From Balamuthia mandrillaris (taxonomy: Eukaryota > Discosea > Longamoebia > Balamuthiidae), in assembly GCA_031835245.1 (NCBI GenBank), contig JAVKOQ010000037.1:184501-248500 (forward strand): a stretch of DNA of 64,000 bases, written 5' to 3'. Shown in pieces: positions 61,345-64,000 of this stretch. A program made the translations under genes and the position numbers. Position 1 is the stretch's first letter. Each line of letters begins with the position of its first letter. Below the pieces are notes generated by a model. The model was not told the DNA's origin and made no database searches. It saw only the letters and a program-made list of their open reading frames with translations.

Positions 61345-64000
61345 ATGAAGTTTGGCAAGCAGCTGCAGCACCACATGGTGGTACAATGGGAGGACCAATA
61401 CATCAGCTACTCCAAGCTGAAAAAGATCTTGAAGCAGATCAGGGCCATCCTCAACGAGGCCGCCGCCGCGCGCAAGGAGGAACGAACCAGCACCACCGAG
61501 GAGCTCTCCAAGGACCTGCTGCTCGAAGGGGAGGAGGACAACGACGGAACTACAGACGAGCTCCCTCTTCTCTCGGACTTTCGCCCTTCCCCCGCCGACC
61601 TCGACGACGAGGAAGAACAGGAGGTGCTGATGGAGGAAGGAGGGAGAGGAGGCGGGCTGGGTCCCAACTACCTCCCGGCCCACCGACGAGCCAGCAGCAA
61701 GTCCCGCACCTGGAGCTACCTCCGCAGGAAAAGCACGGTCATGGTGGAGTCGGCCACGAAGGGGTTGGAGAACGAGTTCTTTGAGGCCCTCCGCGCGGAC
61801 GTCAAGAAGATCGAGGACTTTTACCTCTCCCAGCTGGCCATCCTGGACGAGAAGCTGGTCAATGCCCAAGCCCAGGCCAAGTACATCATGTTCTTACGAG
61901 TAACTCTCTCCTTTCCTCTTCGTTTTTTTCTCTTCTCTCTCTTTTCTTCTTTCTTCCTCGTTCTGTCTTCTTCTTTGCGTCACGTTTTTTTTGTAGGTGG
62001 ATTTCATTTCATTTAAAACTAGTCTTGTTCCAATGTTCCTATCGTACTATGTATTTCTACTCGAACTTTTCTGATGCGTATTCCAAACAAACGACTACAA
62101 TAACAACAACCATGCTATCCTAAAACTTCAGCAAGAGAGAAAGAATGGAGATAAGACGGTGGAGAGAGGAGCGTTGGTGGTGAAGAAGGCCCTCGTCAAC
62201 ATATACAGACATCTTATGATGCTGTTTAACTATGTTCAGCTCAATCATACTGGCTTCTTTAAGGTACATTCTCTTTCTCTCTCTTTCTCTTTCTCTCTTT
62301 CTCTCTCTCACTCCCCTCTTTCCCCTCTCTTTCAAGTCTGTTCCTCAACACTTTGTTTTCTTATTATTTTTTTTTTGGTTTTCTGCATTTTCGTTTTTTC
62401 TTTGGTTGTCAAATAGATACTCAAAAAACATGATAAAATAACGGGACTCAACATGAAAGACACGTTTATGGACATCGTGGAAAACACTGAGTTTTACAAC
62501 CAACAACGGTTGAAAGAGCTCAGCAAGGAAGCTGAGGTACGTTTCTATTTATTTCGCTCGTTTTCTCCCTTTTCACGCCTTCCCTGTTGTCCTTTCTACA
62601 TCTTCATCTGGTCTGCGCTTCCGCTTGCCTTCTTACATCATCTTCCTTTTTTTTTTCTCGCTTTCATCTTTTTTCTGCTCTAACATGTTCTGATGCGCAG
62701 GAAATGTATGCCCAAGCCTTCACAAACGGAAGCAAAGATAAGGCTAAAGCCATCCTATGGGCACGTCAGCATGACGCTTGGCATTGGAAAACGATGTTGT
62801 TGGGTTTGCTCACTGGCATGATCATTCCGCTCCTCTTTTTTATGGCATTGTTTGCTGCTGGCGGAGACTTTGTGCACCAGGTCTCCTCATCTGATTGGAA
62901 GGAGATTTTGCCCGTTTATAGGCTCTTTTTCATTCCTATATTGGCTGTGTGGCTTTGGGGCATCAACGTTCTTGTTTGGCATAAGAGCAGGATCAATTAC
63001 GTGTATATCTTTGGCTTTAAGCCAGGCCATTCGCTTGACGCCAAACAAATCTTTACTGTATGTACCTCTTCTTGTCTCTCATTTATGCTTAATTCTCACG
63101 GTGGTACTTTGAAAGTTTGCAGCATTTCTTAGCGTGATATGGTTAACCACGTTTGTGCTTTACCTTGGTACGAGCAACGGTAACTTCACGTTTATCCGTG
63201 GCATTCCTGTTCATACTTGGCCGCTGCTGCTCACAATCATCATGAGCAGCATATTTTTTTGCCCGTTCAACATGTTTCACCGGTCAACACGGTGGATCTT
63301 GTTCAAGGTCCCTCCCCTCTTTTCCTCTTCCTCTACACCAAGACGCACCAGCCAAAACTCAACTCTTTGATTTCCTCACAACAGACAATTTTCCATGTCA
63401 TCGCATCTCCGATCGGTCCTCTGCGTTTCTACGATGCATACATTGGAGATGTATTGACGAGTATGGTGAAGACCATCGTAGACTTTCAGTATACTTCATG
63501 TTACTATCTTTCTGGCGACTTTACCCTCAATCCTCCAACTCGATGCAAGATGCCGAACAAGTTTGTTGCTCTCTTCTTCTTGTTCTTCTTGTTCTTGTTC
63601 TTCTTCTTCTTCTTCTTCTTCTTCTTCTTCTTCTTCTTGGATTATTTTGCTTATTTTGTATTTTAACCCAGATATCTTCCACCGTTTCTTGCTTTCATGC
63701 CTTTGTTTTGGCGACTAATGCAATGCTTCAAGCGGTTCGCGCAGACGTGGGACAAGCAACACCTTTTCAATGCCGCCAAATATGGCATCGGCTTTGGTGT
63801 AATCCTTTTCTCATCACTGCATGGAGACTATTCTGGTAACGCTCCAGTCTTTCCTCTCGTTCACTTAGTATCGCTAACCACGTATCTTCTCCTATCTATA
63901 AAGTGTATTCGGACAACTGGAATGCGTCAAGAGTGTTGTGGGCAGTCCTTTTCGTGGTCAGCACGCTCTACACGTTCAGTTGGGATTATTTGATGGATTG
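61345..64000 (+). CDS. SPX-EXS phosphate exporter (XPR1/PHO1/SYG1 family), partial
   Basis: Eight exons within the window: 61345-61899, 62132-62263, 62417-62536, 62701-63057, 63116-63307, 63385-63560, 63672-63835, and 63904 to the edge. It starts MKFGKQLQHHMVVQWEDQYI, the family N-terminus. The SPX domain has an acidic insertion at residues ~50-110. Its inositol-pyrophosphate site is shown by GALVVKKALVNIYRHL and FFKILKKHDKITG. Membrane helices follow (GLLTGMIIPLLFFMALFAAG, YRLFFIPILAVWLWGINVL). EXS-domain segments are YTSCYYLSGDF, FNAAKYGIGFG and, at the edge, TLYTFSWDYLMD. Established: these proteins export inorganic phosphate under SPX control. The C-terminus lies beyond the window. Confidence 0.93.
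63567..63640. repeat. TTC repeat in SPX-EXS intron
   Basis: TTCTTG units pass into pure (TTC)n in an intron of the + strand transporter. Confidence 0.9.

Overview
The window is nuclear DNA of a unicellular eukaryote. The gene set is eukaryotic (TFIIS, Ada3, ZNHIT1, a TRAP-beta translocon subunit, SERINC, a Frizzled-type receptor, NBR1-like, XPR1/PHO1-like), genes are close together, and most are split by short spliceosomal introns. The Frizzled-like receptor, an EDR1-type kinase, a RhoGAP, leucine-rich-repeat paralogues and a U12-type AT-AC intron suit a free-living protist such as an amoebozoan, but the sequence does not fix the lineage. Exon borders below were read by hand from reading frame, GT/AG sites and family conservation, so they are models.

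Layout: 1-0.26 kb, 3' end of an unknown acidic protein (+). 0.3-1.9, metallo-beta-lactamase hydrolase (-). 2.1-11.9, a large unrecognised helical-repeat protein (-). 12.4-14.5, SERINC (+). 14.7-15.9, nucleoside hydrolase (-). 16.4-17.6, ETF-beta (+). 18.1-19.8, NBR1-like (+). 19.9-21.5, leucine-rich-repeat protein 1, possibly broken (-). 21.8-24.1, Frizzled-like receptor (-). 25.2-28.1, NOA1-type GTPase (+). 28.1-29.9, NUFIP1-like (-). 30.1-31.6, leucine-rich-repeat protein 2 (+). 31.8-32.2, small membrane protein (-). 32.5-33.3, NAA10-like (+). 33.7-34.0, SERF/4F5 (+). 34.3-35.5, TFIIS (+). 35.7, tRNA-Ser (-). 36.0-37.3, MORN-FYVE (-). 38.0-38.9, TRAP-beta (+). 39.1-39.9, CAP-like secreted protein (-). 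40.2-40.4, small membrane protein (+). 40.8-41.1, Fanzor/TnpB C-terminal remnant (-). 41.3-42.6, tRNA-dihydrouridine synthase (+). 42.7-44.8, tubulin-tyrosine-ligase family (-). 45.1-47.4, TKL kinase (-). 47.4-49.6, RhoGAP (-). 49.9-50.3, two copies of a structured element. 50.4-51.6, ZNHIT1 (-). 51.8-54.0, BOD1/Shg1-like (+). 54.1-55.4, four-CBS protein (-). 55.8-60.7, Ada3 (-). 61.3 to the window end, SPX-EXS phosphate transporter (+).

The genes do not form one pathway. Several are chromatin or transcription factors (Ada3, ZNHIT1, TFIIS, Shg1-like), but adjacent genes look unrelated, as in an ordinary compact protist chromosome.

The most notable signals are these. (1) A palindrome TGTCGACA recurs almost only in intergenic promoter regions. 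(2) Two diverged, inverted copies of a ~115 bp element in a gene-free gap have a conserved terminal stem with a compensatory change. (3) SERINC has a clear U12-type AT-AC intron. (4) There is a Fanzor (eukaryotic TnpB) C-terminal fragment with RuvC-III and a zinc ribbon. (5) Intronic microsatellites are pyrimidine-rich on the sense strand whichever way the gene faces.
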